Origin: Sodiomyces alkalinus F11
Taxonomy: Eukaryota > Ascomycota > Sordariomycetes > Glomerellales > Plectosphaerellaceae
NCBI RefSeq assembly: GCF_003711515.1
Contig: NW_021167081.1
Coordinates: 3,776,483 to 3,840,482, forward strand
Reading direction: 5' to 3'
Length of the DNA stretch: 64,000 nt
Below are positions 12,725 to 23,521 of the stretch, piece by piece; the stretch's first letter is position 1, and each line of letters opens with the position of its first letter. Both the position numbers and the translations under genes were made by a program. The notes beneath the pieces are model-generated. The model saw only the letters and a program-made list of their open reading frames with translations, did not search any database and was not told the origin of the DNA.

Positions 12725-13501
12725 CATGTTACCAAGGTACTTATTGACCCACTGTCGACGGGGTGTGCGATGACCAGCGCATCTCAGATTCCCTGGTTCG
12801 GTATAAGATCTCTCAAACGCCCCCCCCCCACTTCACCAATTCATGATCGCATCTTAAAGGATCTGCCTGTCCCGTGTACGGAAGTACATCGTGATCGATG
12901 CTATATCCTGTCCGTTCCTCATGAGTTGGCTCAAACATGCCTTAGTGCAACAAGCTGATGTGAAGACGTAACAAGGATGGTTTCGAATGTTGACGTTTAA
13001 GCCTCTTTCAATGTTATATAACATAGGCCAGCCGTGCCGCAACGCTATAAACCTAGTAAAGTAAAAATAATGTATAATTAGTTATGTAATTGAAGATTAG
13101 AATAAACTTGCAGATCTTTCCATGATCACAATCTGCCGATTAGAAGCCAGGTATTCCTCCTCTGTCAGCTAACCTCGTAGGCGGCCTGCATAATGGCTAG
13201 GGCGAAGAGGACAGGCTGCCAAGCTAGAACCGTGGCTAGCTCGGGACTGTGAACCATGTCCACTCCATCAAAATTCCAGCCCTGTGTCCGAGGCCTAATC
13301 TGGTCGACCTTCGTCTCTGTATCTGGGTCTTAATTTCGCACGTTCTGCCTGCGGAACGACACCCACTGAAGAAAATTGGCAAAGCAAGTGACGCATGCGC
13401 TAGGACGCAGACGCAGACGCCCAGATCAAAGGGGAATGTCGCCGCTGGTTAGCACTTACCTAGGCTACGAGTGCCCCTCAGGGACGCCCATCATTTGCAT
13501 T
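12725..13501. other. arl8 3' flank; ordinary base composition, no second gene seen
   Basis: Base composition changes abruptly at the Copia A LTR end: CpA and TpG are frequent from here to about 14930. The stretch should contain the arl8 3' UTR and polyadenylation region. It has a short (GACGCA) run at about 13414-13431. Two short open frames here (12770-12958 and 13249-13452) show no motif and overlap nothing recognisable, so I do not call them genes. Confidence 0.6.
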
Positions 13502-14394
13502 TCATCTGTTTGCCCACTTCATAAGCCACTGAATCACGGCTTCTAGGTTCGTTTCCTCTTTGGCACTGATGCCGTAACAGCACACCTCCCTATGACCGAT
13601 TGATTTCAGATCCAGAGCATCGATCAACTCATCCACTGAGAGTTTCTCCGGCAAATCCGACTTGTTGCCTAGCACCAGGAGCGGGATGCCGTTTAGGGAA
13701 CTCTGTGCCATCAACGCGTGGAGCTCGTCTCGGGCCTGCTGGAGAACATTCAGGTCCGCTATATCGACGATGAAAACGATGGCGTTCACGCCGCGGCAAT
13801 ACCTCTCCCACATTGTCCGAAAACGAGGCTGCCCACCAATGTCCCAACATTTCAACGTGACGTGACCTCGTTGCACTCGCTTCATGTTGAACCCGACAGT
13901 CGGAATCGAGCTGTACAGCGTCTCGAATTAGCCAAGGACCTGTTGGCCCCCATGTACCCCCGGAAGAAAAAGGAGGCAGAGGGGATGAGGAGGAGGATTG
14001 AGAACAAGTCGACTGCCGCTTACTCGATAGTGAATTCGCCCCCCTGGTTGGACCGTCAGCCAGAGATCATAAGGAATAGCTAGCGTACATCCGGACCAAG
14101 GCAACTCACCGCTAATACACGCAGCAGGGATGTCTTGCCAGCATTTTGCAACCCGATCATTGTGACGTCCATCTGCGTCGCCCTGTAACCAGCTGATCAG
14201 CCCCGCAATCCGCGATATGCCCGGGGAAAACAGAAGCTGCTGAGAGATGACCAGTTCTGGCTCTCCAGAAGTGCGTCAAAGGGACGCGACACTGGAGAAG
14301 CCGGAGACATTCTGTGCAAGCCGTAGCACGACTACTTGACTCACCAAAAGGTCTTGAGCAGCCAGTCATATACTTTTCGAAATAAACCGGCCAT
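13502..14394 (-). CDS. arl8: Arl8-type ADP-ribosylation-factor-like small GTPase, four exons, apparently intact
   Basis: Exons on the minus strand are 14394-14345, 14182-14110, 14043-14024 and 13910-13502; joined they give 552 nt, 183 residues plus stop, close to the ~186 of animal ARL8. All GTPase motifs are present: P-loop GLQNAGKT (27-34), switch-I Thr52 in [14 protein letters not shown] (70-75), NKSD (130-133) and SAK (163-165). The [19 protein letters not shown] block is diagnostic of Arl8 rather than Arf or Arl1. Residue 2 is Ala, not Gly, so there is no N-myristoylation site, and the N-terminal amphipathic DW..LL..FW helix fits the Arl8 type. Family knowledge: Arl8 recruits motility and tethering effectors to lysosome or vacuole membranes. 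Introns (162, 66 and 113 bp) have GTGAGT/GTAAGC donors, GCTGAT/GCTGAC/GCTAAT branch sites and CAG acceptors. No RIP-type stop is seen, and the gene stands alone among transposons. Confidence 0.93.
14024..14043 (-). other. arl8: 20-nt micro-exon of arl8
   Basis: Exon 2 ends in phase 0 after VLA and exon 4 begins with one base of a split codon. A 20-nt exon between a CAACCAG acceptor and a GTAAGC donor supplies GGEFTI plus the first two bases of an Asp codon. This restores the reading frame and the family-typical LAGGEFT..SIPTVG sequence. The intron upstream (14044-14109) has a perfect GCTGAC branch motif. Confidence 0.85.
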
Positions 14395-14930
14395 GGTGCC
14401 GCTGTGAGCCTGTACGGCCTATATGGAGTGGAGGTGGGGAGCTGTGTATGTTGTGTTTGTTGTGCGAGAAACGGGACCCCAAAGTGAGGATAGCATGTAA
14501 TACTTATGTCGCTCGGGAATCGGAAGGTTAGTTTAAATTACTGCCCAGCCGGGACGGTCACGTTGATCGCTATGCTATGCGGTAGAGCGATCTCAATTCG
14601 CTGGCCGAAAGTCCGCGTAACTTGATGATGGTCATGGAATCAGGTGAAACGCAACCGATACTTGGTCCAGGTTGACCACGACTGCTAGCGTTCTGGATAG
14701 TCGCTGACGAGACTTAGATAACTACCAGGTGTGCACTTTGGCGAGCGAGTTCGTTGTTCTCGGCAGAGATACGTCGAGAAGTCGTAGATCGGGACAAATA
14801 CGAACCTCTCGGTGGAATGCGTGTGCCACTGGCCGGGGAGCAGCTTCTGACTGCCCGACATATCGCGTCACGTGCCTTATAGATGCATTCCGACTTAGCG
14901 TATATGGAGTCTAATTCTATACTAGATCTG
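14395..14930 (-). promoter_or_regulatory. arl8 5' flank / presumed promoter region
   Basis: About 535 bp of normal-composition DNA between the arl8 start codon and the return of TpA-rich repeat DNA near 14930. The start codon context is CGGCACCATGG, a good eukaryotic initiation context (A at -3, G at +4). A GT-rich stretch lies at 14439-14468 on the plus strand. I see no clear TATA box and no divergent gene. The region's role is inferred from position only. Confidence 0.5.
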
Positions 14931-15545
14931 GCCTGCTTTTTTTACCTAACTTAATAGCTAGCCTTGTGTTCATAGTAGTATCACTACTCTGGCCCGTTTT
15001 TCGTCCTTTTATAGTATTCTTTAGGATATATACTCCTATAATACAGAAGCAGATAAAGAGCAGATATATTTAGATATCTAGTAGATAAGATATATAAATA
15101 CAGAGACAGCTTCCTTTATATACTACTAGATACCCATAGCCACCTTATCGAGATATAATAGAATATATTATATCAGATATATAGAGTACCTTGTTCTTAT
15201 ATATCCATACGCATTTTATCTTAATTTTTCTAAGAGGTATATATCCCCGTAAAATATCACGAACTTCGTTTAGATAAATACATATATAACTCCGCGTACC
15301 GTATTTATATTCTAAGAGTTATAAGCCCGGCACTCTCGTAAAACGACTGTATTCCGATTAATCTAATAACTCTAAGGTGGTTTAAAGCCTTAAGACTATT
15401 AGGGCCAGAGCTATATTACAAGTAATATCCGTCTATTTTAGTTTATTTAATTGTCTTATTGTTTCTATCGCGTAACTATTTAAAGCGTTTAGTTTAGTTA
15501 ATTGTGTTTTCCATTTATCCTATTATACTGATTTTTATTTAGATA
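14931..15545. other. AT-rich RIP-affected DNA, no gene recognised
   Basis: The most AT-rich stretch on this side of the island, dense in TATATA and GATATA. It lies directly upstream of the Copia C gag-like frame and could include that element's leader or 5' LTR, but no second LTR copy exists in the window to test this. Confidence 0.4.
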
Positions 15546-18500
15546 ATAATACCTTCTACAGCAGTAGTGCCCGTGATAGGCCTCGTAGCGCTTACCGCGC
15601 CGAAAGATTAAAGGCCTTGGATTAAAGCCGTAATAACTATCACGCATGCCCATAATATCGACGACCTCAATAATCCTGACATTAAAAAAGCTAAACGGCC
15701 TACGGTTCGTGTTCGAATAGATCTTCTAACGCCGCCTTCCTTTATAGAAGAACGGGCACCTAGGATATATAGTTTAAGATCCCGCACGTAGAAGAAGATC
15801 GATAGAAGGCCAAATAGAGAGGCCTTCATACTCTATATAACAATATCACTAAAGCCGTTAGCTATGTCTTGAAGGATTAGTATATTATAAAGAGTATTAA
15901 AGATATCTGCTGAATTTGCTAGCCGCGAGTCACGGGCGCCTAATACGAGTACAATAGATAAAGTTGCTAAGATACCGATTATACCCACTGCCTCCCTCCC
16001 GGGAATGTATTATAGACGCGCCGTAATACCAGCACTATAGTAGAACTGAATAACGCGATAGATAGTCTTATACTAACCTCGACCTCGTAAACCTTTTAGC
16101 GCACTTACTTACTATAGAACAAGCACTCCCCCCTCTTTTTAGGACACGATACTACGCAGAACCGATATAGGACTAAGAAAAGACTACCATGGCCCCTAGA
16201 CTCAAGGATAACTAAAATGGAGACAGTGATTCACGATCTACTAGCCAATAGGAATATAATTAAATACGTCGTTGTTAACCTAGTAAAGGAACTAATTATA
16301 TTATAGTATAACTGTACTACTATAATACTATTAGCACGTCTTTATATAACGCTTCGCTATATTATCTAACATAAGCTCTGTAAAATAACTAAGGCTACCC
16401 TTATAGCTTGGGCTCCTACCACGGTATTATCGCAGGACCTCGACCCCCCTTAAATAATTCCCGGTAGGTATTACCGGGAATTATACCTATACCCTTATTA
16501 TAGAATTCCTCGCGTGGGTGGAATAATAACTTAAGACTAAACCCCGCATTTTTAAGAGCGATAATAAGCTTTTCCAGGTATATAAGGTATAAGTACTCCT
16601 CCGCAGAAAATAAATCGATTTATAACTCTACGCTGTAGATACGTAAGCGCAGAATGGGGGTGCTAAACGGGCCGGTGTAGTGGCTATTACTAAAGGGCGT
16701 ACGATAGTTACCTATGCCTAGCTACCTGGATTTATATAGCCGGAGGCCGTTCCGGTAGCGGCATATATTTTCAACTGTATCCCCTTACGATAGTAAGAAT
16801 AGAAGACCCTATATAACATCCTCTTTGGCCGGAAGCCGATTTTATCCTATCTACGCGCCTACGGTTATAAGCTATATCCGATAACGAAGGACGCTTAAAA
16901 AGTTAATAATAAACTAAAGAACCGCCTTACGCCACGCGAATATATCGGGTTTCTTATCGGCTACTATTCTACTAATATCTTCCGTATCTAAGTGCCTGGC
17001 CTCCATAATAACCGGATTATTCATACACGTGATATTAATTTTAACGAAAACTAGTTTTTTAATAGCGATATTAACACCTTTAAGGAAGACCTACGGTAGT
17101 TACTAGAAGAGTAATTACTTAATATTCGTAGTTAGATCTAGATAGAGTTATTAGCGCCGGATTCACGGCCGTTTATGGATCTCTAAGCTAAGGACCCCTC
17201 CCTATATACCTCTTCCTCTTTTAAACCTATCTCTTCCCCGGTTTCCCCCGCGGTATAGTCTATAATACCTAACCGTAAGGGGGTAAAAGTGGCCTCGCGG
17301 CTATTAGCTTTACCGCTATCTAGATAAGGATTAAGATTAGAACTATATAATTTAGCTAGTATAATACCTAATTAATATCTATACTTACCTAGTTAATAGC
17401 TCCCTACTCACAGCTGTGGTGGGACACTAAATCACCTAAAAAGCACCTAGTCGACCGCCTAGAACGCCTATAGTACGGCGCTCTAGTCAGGGCACTAGGG
17501 GCTTTTAGGGGGGGCCCCTTACGGCCTCTAGAACTAGAAGCAGCAGTGCCCCCAGTGTCGATTCGGTTAACTAGATCTAATAGGCTTTATGCCTTTAGGT
17601 CTTTAAAGTTCTTACCGAACCACCCTATAAGACGCCAGCTTCTAGGGGAGCGAGGGGAAGACCTCGCCCGCCTATAAGACCTACAGCCCACTACACAGCT
17701 CTATAGACTAGGCCTAGAATTAGCTGCTTTAGTAGGGCAGTCCTGGGAAATAGAGGGCCCTGCAGCCAGGTGGGAGGCCCCCTGGGCCTCCGAACCTATA
17801 GCAGACCTTAGACTCTTTTTTCCCTTAAAAGAATAGCCTATAACCGTTAAAAACACCGACTCCGGCACCCAAGACCCAAAAACACCTCACCTCGAAGCCC
17901 TTAAGAATATACAACAATCCTTAGGCGAGTGAGCCTCTGTTTTCTACACCGACGGCTCCCTAAGCCTCCCTATAAGGCCTCCTACAGGGCCTACACAGGC
18001 TATAGCTGCTATGATACAGTTAGCTAATACCGGCAGACCCTGTAGAGCTATAGGCTATAACCTAGGGAACTCTGCCGAGGTCGCCGACGCCGAATTATAC
18101 GCTATTCTTCAGGCCCTTCAGATTGCCCTAGAGCAGTCGCCTAGGCCCCTAGAGTGCTATATTTTTAGGGATTCACAGGCGGCCATTCAGAAGCTTCAGC
18201 GCTCCTCTTAGTGGGCTATAGAGACTAAGACCCTTATCCTACAGCTAAAATAACAGGGCACTTCTGTCTCTATGTGGTGGTGCCCTTCGTATATAGGGAT
18301 AGAAGGGAACGAACTAGCGGATAAGGCAGCTAAACAGGCGTTAGACCCTAAAAAAGCTGCTAAATCTGTTAGCTTAGTTACCCTAAGTCACTTAAAGCGT
18401 CGGGTTAACGAGGCCTTAGTTCGAGACTGGAAGGCTTTATGGAACGAAGAGGAAGAGGCGGAGAAGAGGGGTAAATCGGTGCGTTTAGACCGCCTTTATA

Positions 18501-19635
18501 GGCGCTTAGTCCGAGATAACCTCCGCTTCTCCCGAAAACCACTATCACTGCCGATATAGGGCCCTAGGTGGGTAAAGTCGGCTTTTACTCAGCTAAAAAC
18601 CGGCTTCGGATACCTAAAATCCCACCAAAAGAGGGCCCGAAATAGCGCTACCGACTGCTGTTCCTGTCCCGGCTCCCCTCTACAGGATACAGCCCACCTT
18701 ATCCTTTCTTACCCTTTTTATAAAAACGAACGAAAAGCCCTGCGGGAAGCCTTAGCAGGCCTACCGCTATCCCTACCGCTATTATTCGGTACTAAAAGAG
18801 GTATACAGGCCTTAGAGGCTTATCTTTTAGCTACTAAAATAGCCTTGGCAGAGTGGTATAGGGCGTAAACCTCGGATCCTGCGGTCTAGTTTTCTGTTTT
18901 GGTTTTTTACCTATTTTTCGGTATATTAGGCAGACTGTTACGGAGGATTTCCTTTGTTTATTACTACTCCACTCCTTACTATAGTTTATTCTAGCCTCGA
19001 GCCTATAGGGCAAAAGGCGCCGCGCCATAGCTTTAGGGCTGTATGCGCGAAATAAATTAAAAAAAAAAAAAGCTCCCTACTCTACTAATAACCCTATTAT
19101 TGTTTATAGCGTTAACCGTAGCCGGTTTTACGGGTTTGAGTTATCTCCCTGCGTTTATAGATATTACTGCCTACCCACGGTAAGGAGAAAACTATTAGAT
19201 ATTGGCATTTAACGCCAGCCGGCACGCCTCGTTTATCTATACTATAGATAAAATACCGCTAACTATACTACAGTTAAAAAGGAAGATATCCAATGCTTGT
19301 ACCACGGCTTCCGCTACTACGGCTGCTACTATAGCCCGGCCTACTGCCCCCGGGAAGATCCACCAATAAGACCACCCGCCTCCACTAAAAGACCTCGGAG
19401 CTCTATAAGTCTACCTATACGCCGCCCTTTTTCGGGAGGTATAAGATGTCGAAGGTCGAATAGAGATATTATGTGAAAAGTGTAGATATAAAACGAAGAA
19501 TATCGCAGGCCAAAAGGAAAGCTATAGAGGCTAGATATAGACCCGTTAACAGGTAGTGCCTATAGGCAGCCACGTAATATAAGAAGCCTATTTACGGAGC
19601 TACGAGAAAATAAAGTCGTAGATATAGGTACGAAC
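15546..19635 (+). mobile_element. Copia C: Ty1/Copia relic interrupted by a LINE
   Basis: Plus-strand Copia of the same broad group as A. A gag/protease-side region (about 15546-16500) is too decayed for a firm motif call. The integrase core lies at about 16560-17060 with AQNG, then the IGF(L)IGYYSTNIFRI block near 16945-16990 and HTRDINFNE. The linker runs to 17409. A LINE occupies 17410-19070. The Copia resumes at 19083 and aligns with Copia A from about 10435 to 10975 (linker to the start of RT). It ends at 19635, where the LTR of the D-family element begins. RT core, RNase H and 3' LTR are absent. Stops are TAG/TAA. Relic, not functional. Confidence 0.75.
17410..19070 (+). mobile_element. 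5'-truncated Tad1-like LINE with poly(A) tail
   Basis: A non-LTR retrotransposon fragment covering the 3' part of ORF2. RNase H motifs appear in order: VFYTDGSL (near 17940), AELYAILQAL, FRDSQAA, and WCPSYIGIEGNELADKAAK (near 18275; the usual His of this block reads Tyr, a C-to-T change). A C-terminal CCSCPGS...AHLILS zinc-knuckle-like region lies near 18655-18710. The body ends in about 13 A residues (19059-19071). Flanks 17398-17409 and 19071-19082 are an identical 12-bp duplication, agctccctactc, showing target-primed insertion into Copia C. Two segments (18011-18211, 18272-18559) are still open; the stops between them are TAG/TAA at expected Gln codons. It is the 3' end of the same family as the LINE at 44299-48438. 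Confidence 0.9.
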
Positions 19636-19905
19636 TATTACAGGTCAAAATCACACTTATATAGTAAACCTGATTGAGCAGAAACCTCGTTTATGTGCAT
19701 TATGTTAAGTTATATCTATATAAGTATCGTATACCCTGAAATTAGGTGGTGAAGGCTCTGTTATAGGTACTATATTATTTAGATCCTATCCGGTCTTTTC
19801 CGGTATCCGCCCTTATTATATCCTGATACCCGAGGTCCCCGAAGCGCTTAGTGAGGCGTAGTCTACTAGGCATAGTCTATGTCTATATACCATACCCCTG
19901 AGTTA
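19636..19905 (-). repeat. 3' LTR of the Copia D-family fragment
   Basis: Reverse complement of the D LTRs at 31365, 32148 and 38188: shared blocks include GTTATATCTATAT, AGGTGGTGAAG, CTCTGTTAT and CGGTATCCGCCC. The adjacent inner sequence CCCCTGAGTTAAGGT is the reverse complement of the D polypurine end. More diverged than the copies at 31-38 kb. Confidence 0.75.
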
Positions 19906-22203
19906 AGGTAGATCTTCCCTGGTTAACTAACTAATCAGAGGGGTTGGCTTAAACTAAAAGCCCTTACCCTTGCCATTATGGAAATAACAGTCAAGGGAAA
20001 ACGCCCTGATGAAAAGGATCTAAATCCGCCCTATTTAACCGTTTAATTTAATTCTATCATAATCGGTTCCTCGTTCCTAATTAGCTTAATCGGATCCATA
20101 TCCATCAGATCTACCACGCGCTCGAGGGCCTTTATTATTATCGCTACGGCTTTAGCGCGCTAAATTTCTTCGTATAATTACTTCGACCGCTTAATACAAT
20201 TCTTTTCATCGGTTAAATTAAGCTATTATCATAGTTATTTAATCCCTGCCTCCGGTAATACCTTCGTTAAACCGTCTACGATTATATACTTCGTGTCAAT
20301 GTATATAACCCTAAAAAGTCCTTATTATACTAATTAACGGACCTACTAGTTATAAATATTAATATAGCATAGCCTTATTCGCAGGCGTTATACTTTCGTA
20401 TTAATAACGTTAATAGTCCACTAGTTATTATAATATAACTATAGTAATTTTTAATCTACCCGAAGCTCTAGATCCCTTACTATCCGCCTAACGAAGAACG
20501 TCTCCTTAGCCACCTTTATAAGAGCGAGTAGTTCCGACTCTATTCACGATATCGTAACCGTCGGTTAATTACCTGCCTTCTAGTTAATAGTGCCGCCGAA
20601 GACCTTTATCGTAGATCCTTATAAACTCTTATAGTCTAGATTATCTCCGAAGAACGCGTCGTCTACTGTTAAGAAAAGTCTATCCGTACTAAATTCCAGG
20701 TAGTAGTATCTTATATAGTATAAGAATAGCAGCATTTATTAAGCCCTCTTAAGGTAGTTAGAGGAGAGGTTAACATTATATTAGGAAAGCTTAGAATAGG
20801 CGAACGTAATATTGGGTCTTATCACGATAACGGCGTATTGGATTAAACCGATTATACCCTAGTACTAGTAGACCTCGGGAATTAACGCGCGGGTGCCGTC
20901 GTGTAGTATTAACGTCTTTATAGATAATAGGACCTTTTGTAGTTTACGGTAGAGTACATCTGTATATGATTTAACCCCGATCTTCTCTATATAGAATGCT
21001 TATAATAGCTATAATCTACGGGTAGCTCTATTCCTTCGGACCTTAATCCCTAAGAACTAATGGCTTTTATCGGCTTTAGGTAATCTATAGTTCCTCTTAA
21101 GGGTAGCCTTAAGGTTATCGGCATTAGTCTTACAATCTTTATAGTAGATAAGCCCCATATTATTAATATAGAAGAATAGAATTAAACCGTCGCGTGATAT
21201 AATATAGGGGTTATTAGGGACGGCCGTAAATCCTATCTTTTATAGCATACCGCTAAATTCCTTTTCCTATAATAATAGTAGTACCCTTAAACCGAGGAGG
21301 GCTTTCTATAGTAGCAGGACCTTATCTATTACTTTATAGTCTTACAGTATCTTTACAAATACTTTCTTTTTATAGCTAGTATTAACGAACGCATTAACAG
21401 TATCGAACTACTTTATCTCTAGGATAAACTAGACGGTAATAGCTATTAGTATACGAAAGGACCGCGAGGCTAATATAGCGGCGTAATTATCTTTATTTTC
21501 TAACCGTTTGTATTAATCCCCTTATACTATAAGACGTGCCTTACACTTAAGGAGGATTTCTTTCTTATTAAACTTATAAGTATATACTTATTAATAGGCG
21601 AGCACTGATTACTTATTAGCTAAATTATCACTTACCTCCTACTACTAGCCTGTCTATTATTACCCCTTAAGGTGCTCCCCCCTAGCCTATAACTACCGCT
21701 CCTATAATAGGTAAAGGCGTATATGGTGGTAGTGGGTTAGCGGAGGCGGGAGATCCTCGCGGGTTAGACGTAATAGCGGCTAGGAGGCATTAGAGATAGA
21801 GAGATCTATAGCGCTGATATTATCGTTAATAGCTTACTTCCTTACACGTATAGGGGTATAAGTCCTTCTAGCGTTAAAGAACGTATTCTACGTATTATCG
21901 CTCTGCACCTTCTCGGTTATATAAAGGCCCGTAATAGATAGGCACCCTCTAAGAATATCCGCGGGTAACAGGCGTATGGCCGATAGGCGTGTGGCTAATA
22001 AGCGTACGGCCGATAAGCACCCCCTAAGAGTATCTACGGCCGCCCGTTATTAGGTATTGTCTTCTTCCGCCTCTATACCTCGAGCTATAGCCAACACTAT
22101 AAGGAACGTGTGCGTAGGATCTTCCATGGATATTAAAGGCGTGGGAAACGGTTTAAGCCTCGTAATAGTAAACCGTAGAGTATTCGTAGTAATAGCAGTA
22201 TCC
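19636..22203 (-). mobile_element. Copia D-family fragment (3' half, minus strand)
   Basis: Reads on the minus strand as linker, RT, RNase H, 3' untranslated region and 3' LTR. RT and RNase H features include FGTD..LTVDD-like text, an FGGTID.KAG block, and RRILRDLELRID (about 20440-20760). It aligns with Copia D2 from about 35880 to the end of D2. The right end at 22203 is a breakpoint inside the D linker and joins directly to a Gypsy F-family fragment, so the 5' half (gag, protease, integrase) is missing. Inserted at or joined to Copia C at 19635. Inactive. Confidence 0.75.
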
Positions 22204-22310
22204 GGTTTTATTTATTAGTATACTATATAGGTAAGGACAAATTTTCTAATATCTTAAGGGAGATAATCCTAAAAGTAGAAGTCCGATACGTATTTTACGA
22301 TATACGCGAC

Positions 22311-22748
22311 GCTTTGGGTTTTTTTTTTATAATACGTGTATATAGCCCTAGAGCTATATCACGAGTCTATTAAGGAGACTAAGCCTATAACGAGTATCTA
22401 GTTATTTATATAATCTGTATATAAAAGTAAAGAACAGGCGAAACAGAATTATTAGCCTGGGAATTGTCCTTAAGTGGTGGTGCGCGCTCCCTGTAGTTCC
22501 CTAGACTCTAGGGTTCGATTGAAGTAAGTGTGTGGGTACGCTTAATTAGGCGTGATAGGTATATACTCTCCCCCCCCCCCCCCTCCCCAAGGAGGGTATA
22601 TACCGGAGGCGTGTAGTTCTACTTATTAGCGCGTAAGCTAATAAATATCTCTCTAAACGTGCGGGGACCCCTATAACATGCAGGAGCTCCGGGTAGGTTG
22701 CGCACGAAGTAAAGAATTCGCTTGCGATTAAGGGGATTAGGATTCGAG
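22311..22748. mobile_element. 438-bp SINE-like non-autonomous insertion with 10-bp target duplication
   Basis: It interrupts the Gypsy F-family fragment and is flanked by identical copies of tatacgcgac (22301-22310 and 22749-22758). One end has a T10 run (22320-22329), i.e. poly(A) on the minus strand. On the plus strand, TTAAGTGGTGG (about 22471) and GGGTTCGATTGAAG (about 22508) resemble pol III A and B boxes about 35 bp apart. In the middle, GGTATATAC and GTATATACC form an inverted repeat around a C13 run (22558-22600). It retains many CpA/TpG, unlike its host. No terminal inverted repeats and no coding frame. Duplication length and A/T tail favour a SINE or truncated retroposon; the box orientation opposite to the A tail leaves this uncertain. 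Confidence 0.6.
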
Positions 22749-22998
22749 TATACGCGACCCTATAATAACCCGTCCTAAGTTTATTATAGAAGGCTTATAG
22801 AACTTTATCTTATAGCCTTAAATAGCTTAGCACAAATACTTATCCTTTAAAATAGAGGACGCCCTTAATATCTTTAGACTACTCTACCTTTATAGGTCTA
22901 TCGGCGTACACTTCCCGCTACCGGTTATAGAAGAGGTCTTCGGTTTGCGCCTTAACAACCTTTTCTACTAGGGTAGAGTCTCTTAACATTATAGGTAT

Positions 22999-23521
22999 TG
23001 TTAATAAAGGTTACTGGAAGCGGAAGAGAGGAGAAATAAAGAAGAGGTAAAGTGGTTGAACTGTAGAAAAAGGTCTGGTGTTATTCTGTGGAAGAGAGTA
23101 TAAAGAAGCGAAGAATATTATCTGGAGAAGAGGGAGATCGAGCTGTATATATAATCCTAGTGGACCCACCTTTCCTAGATACCTTAGAAGTAGAAGGCAG
23201 AAACTCTCGTATAAAGCTTAGGTCTATTAGAGGTCCTAGGGCCCTGTAGGCTCCTCAAAGCTACTACACGCTTAGGCCTTCGCTTAGGCCTTTTATAGGT
23301 TCCCCGGAACTATCAAACGCTTAGGCCCCTTATAGGTCCTAGTACCCCTATAGGCTTACCGAGTCTGGCTGGACGTTTTAGGTCGCCAAACGAGTAGATT
23401 CCTATTTAGGTCGCGGAATAAGTAGGTCCCTAAGTACGTGTATTACTAAGCGTATAGGTTATACAGTTATAGTATAGCTCTTGTATTCTTCTATATAGTA
23501 AGCTTAGATTATAGCTCAAGA
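22999..23521. repeat. Solo LTR (~522 bp) inside the Gypsy F-family fragment
   Basis: Alignment of this fragment with Gypsy F (53420-53580) shows extra sequence here beginning TGTTAATAAAGG and ending near GCTCAAGA. It is flanked by a direct repeat ggtat (22994-22998 and 23522-23526; aggtat if extended by one base). It has no coding capacity. CpA and TpG dinucleotides are more frequent than in the surrounding Gypsy sequence, so the insertion is probably younger or escaped RIP as a short single copy. The family is not otherwise seen in the window. Confidence 0.65.

Noticed and set aside
13629..13850. Alternative ORFs overlapping arl8 on both strands (also 13662-13865, 13718-14083, 14157-14369)
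   Set aside because: They lie in other frames of arl8 exons and introns and show no motifs; the GTPase reading explains the region fully.
18834..19028. Basic 64-codon minus-strand ORF
   Set aside because: Lies antisense to the LINE 3' end and UTR and has no motif.
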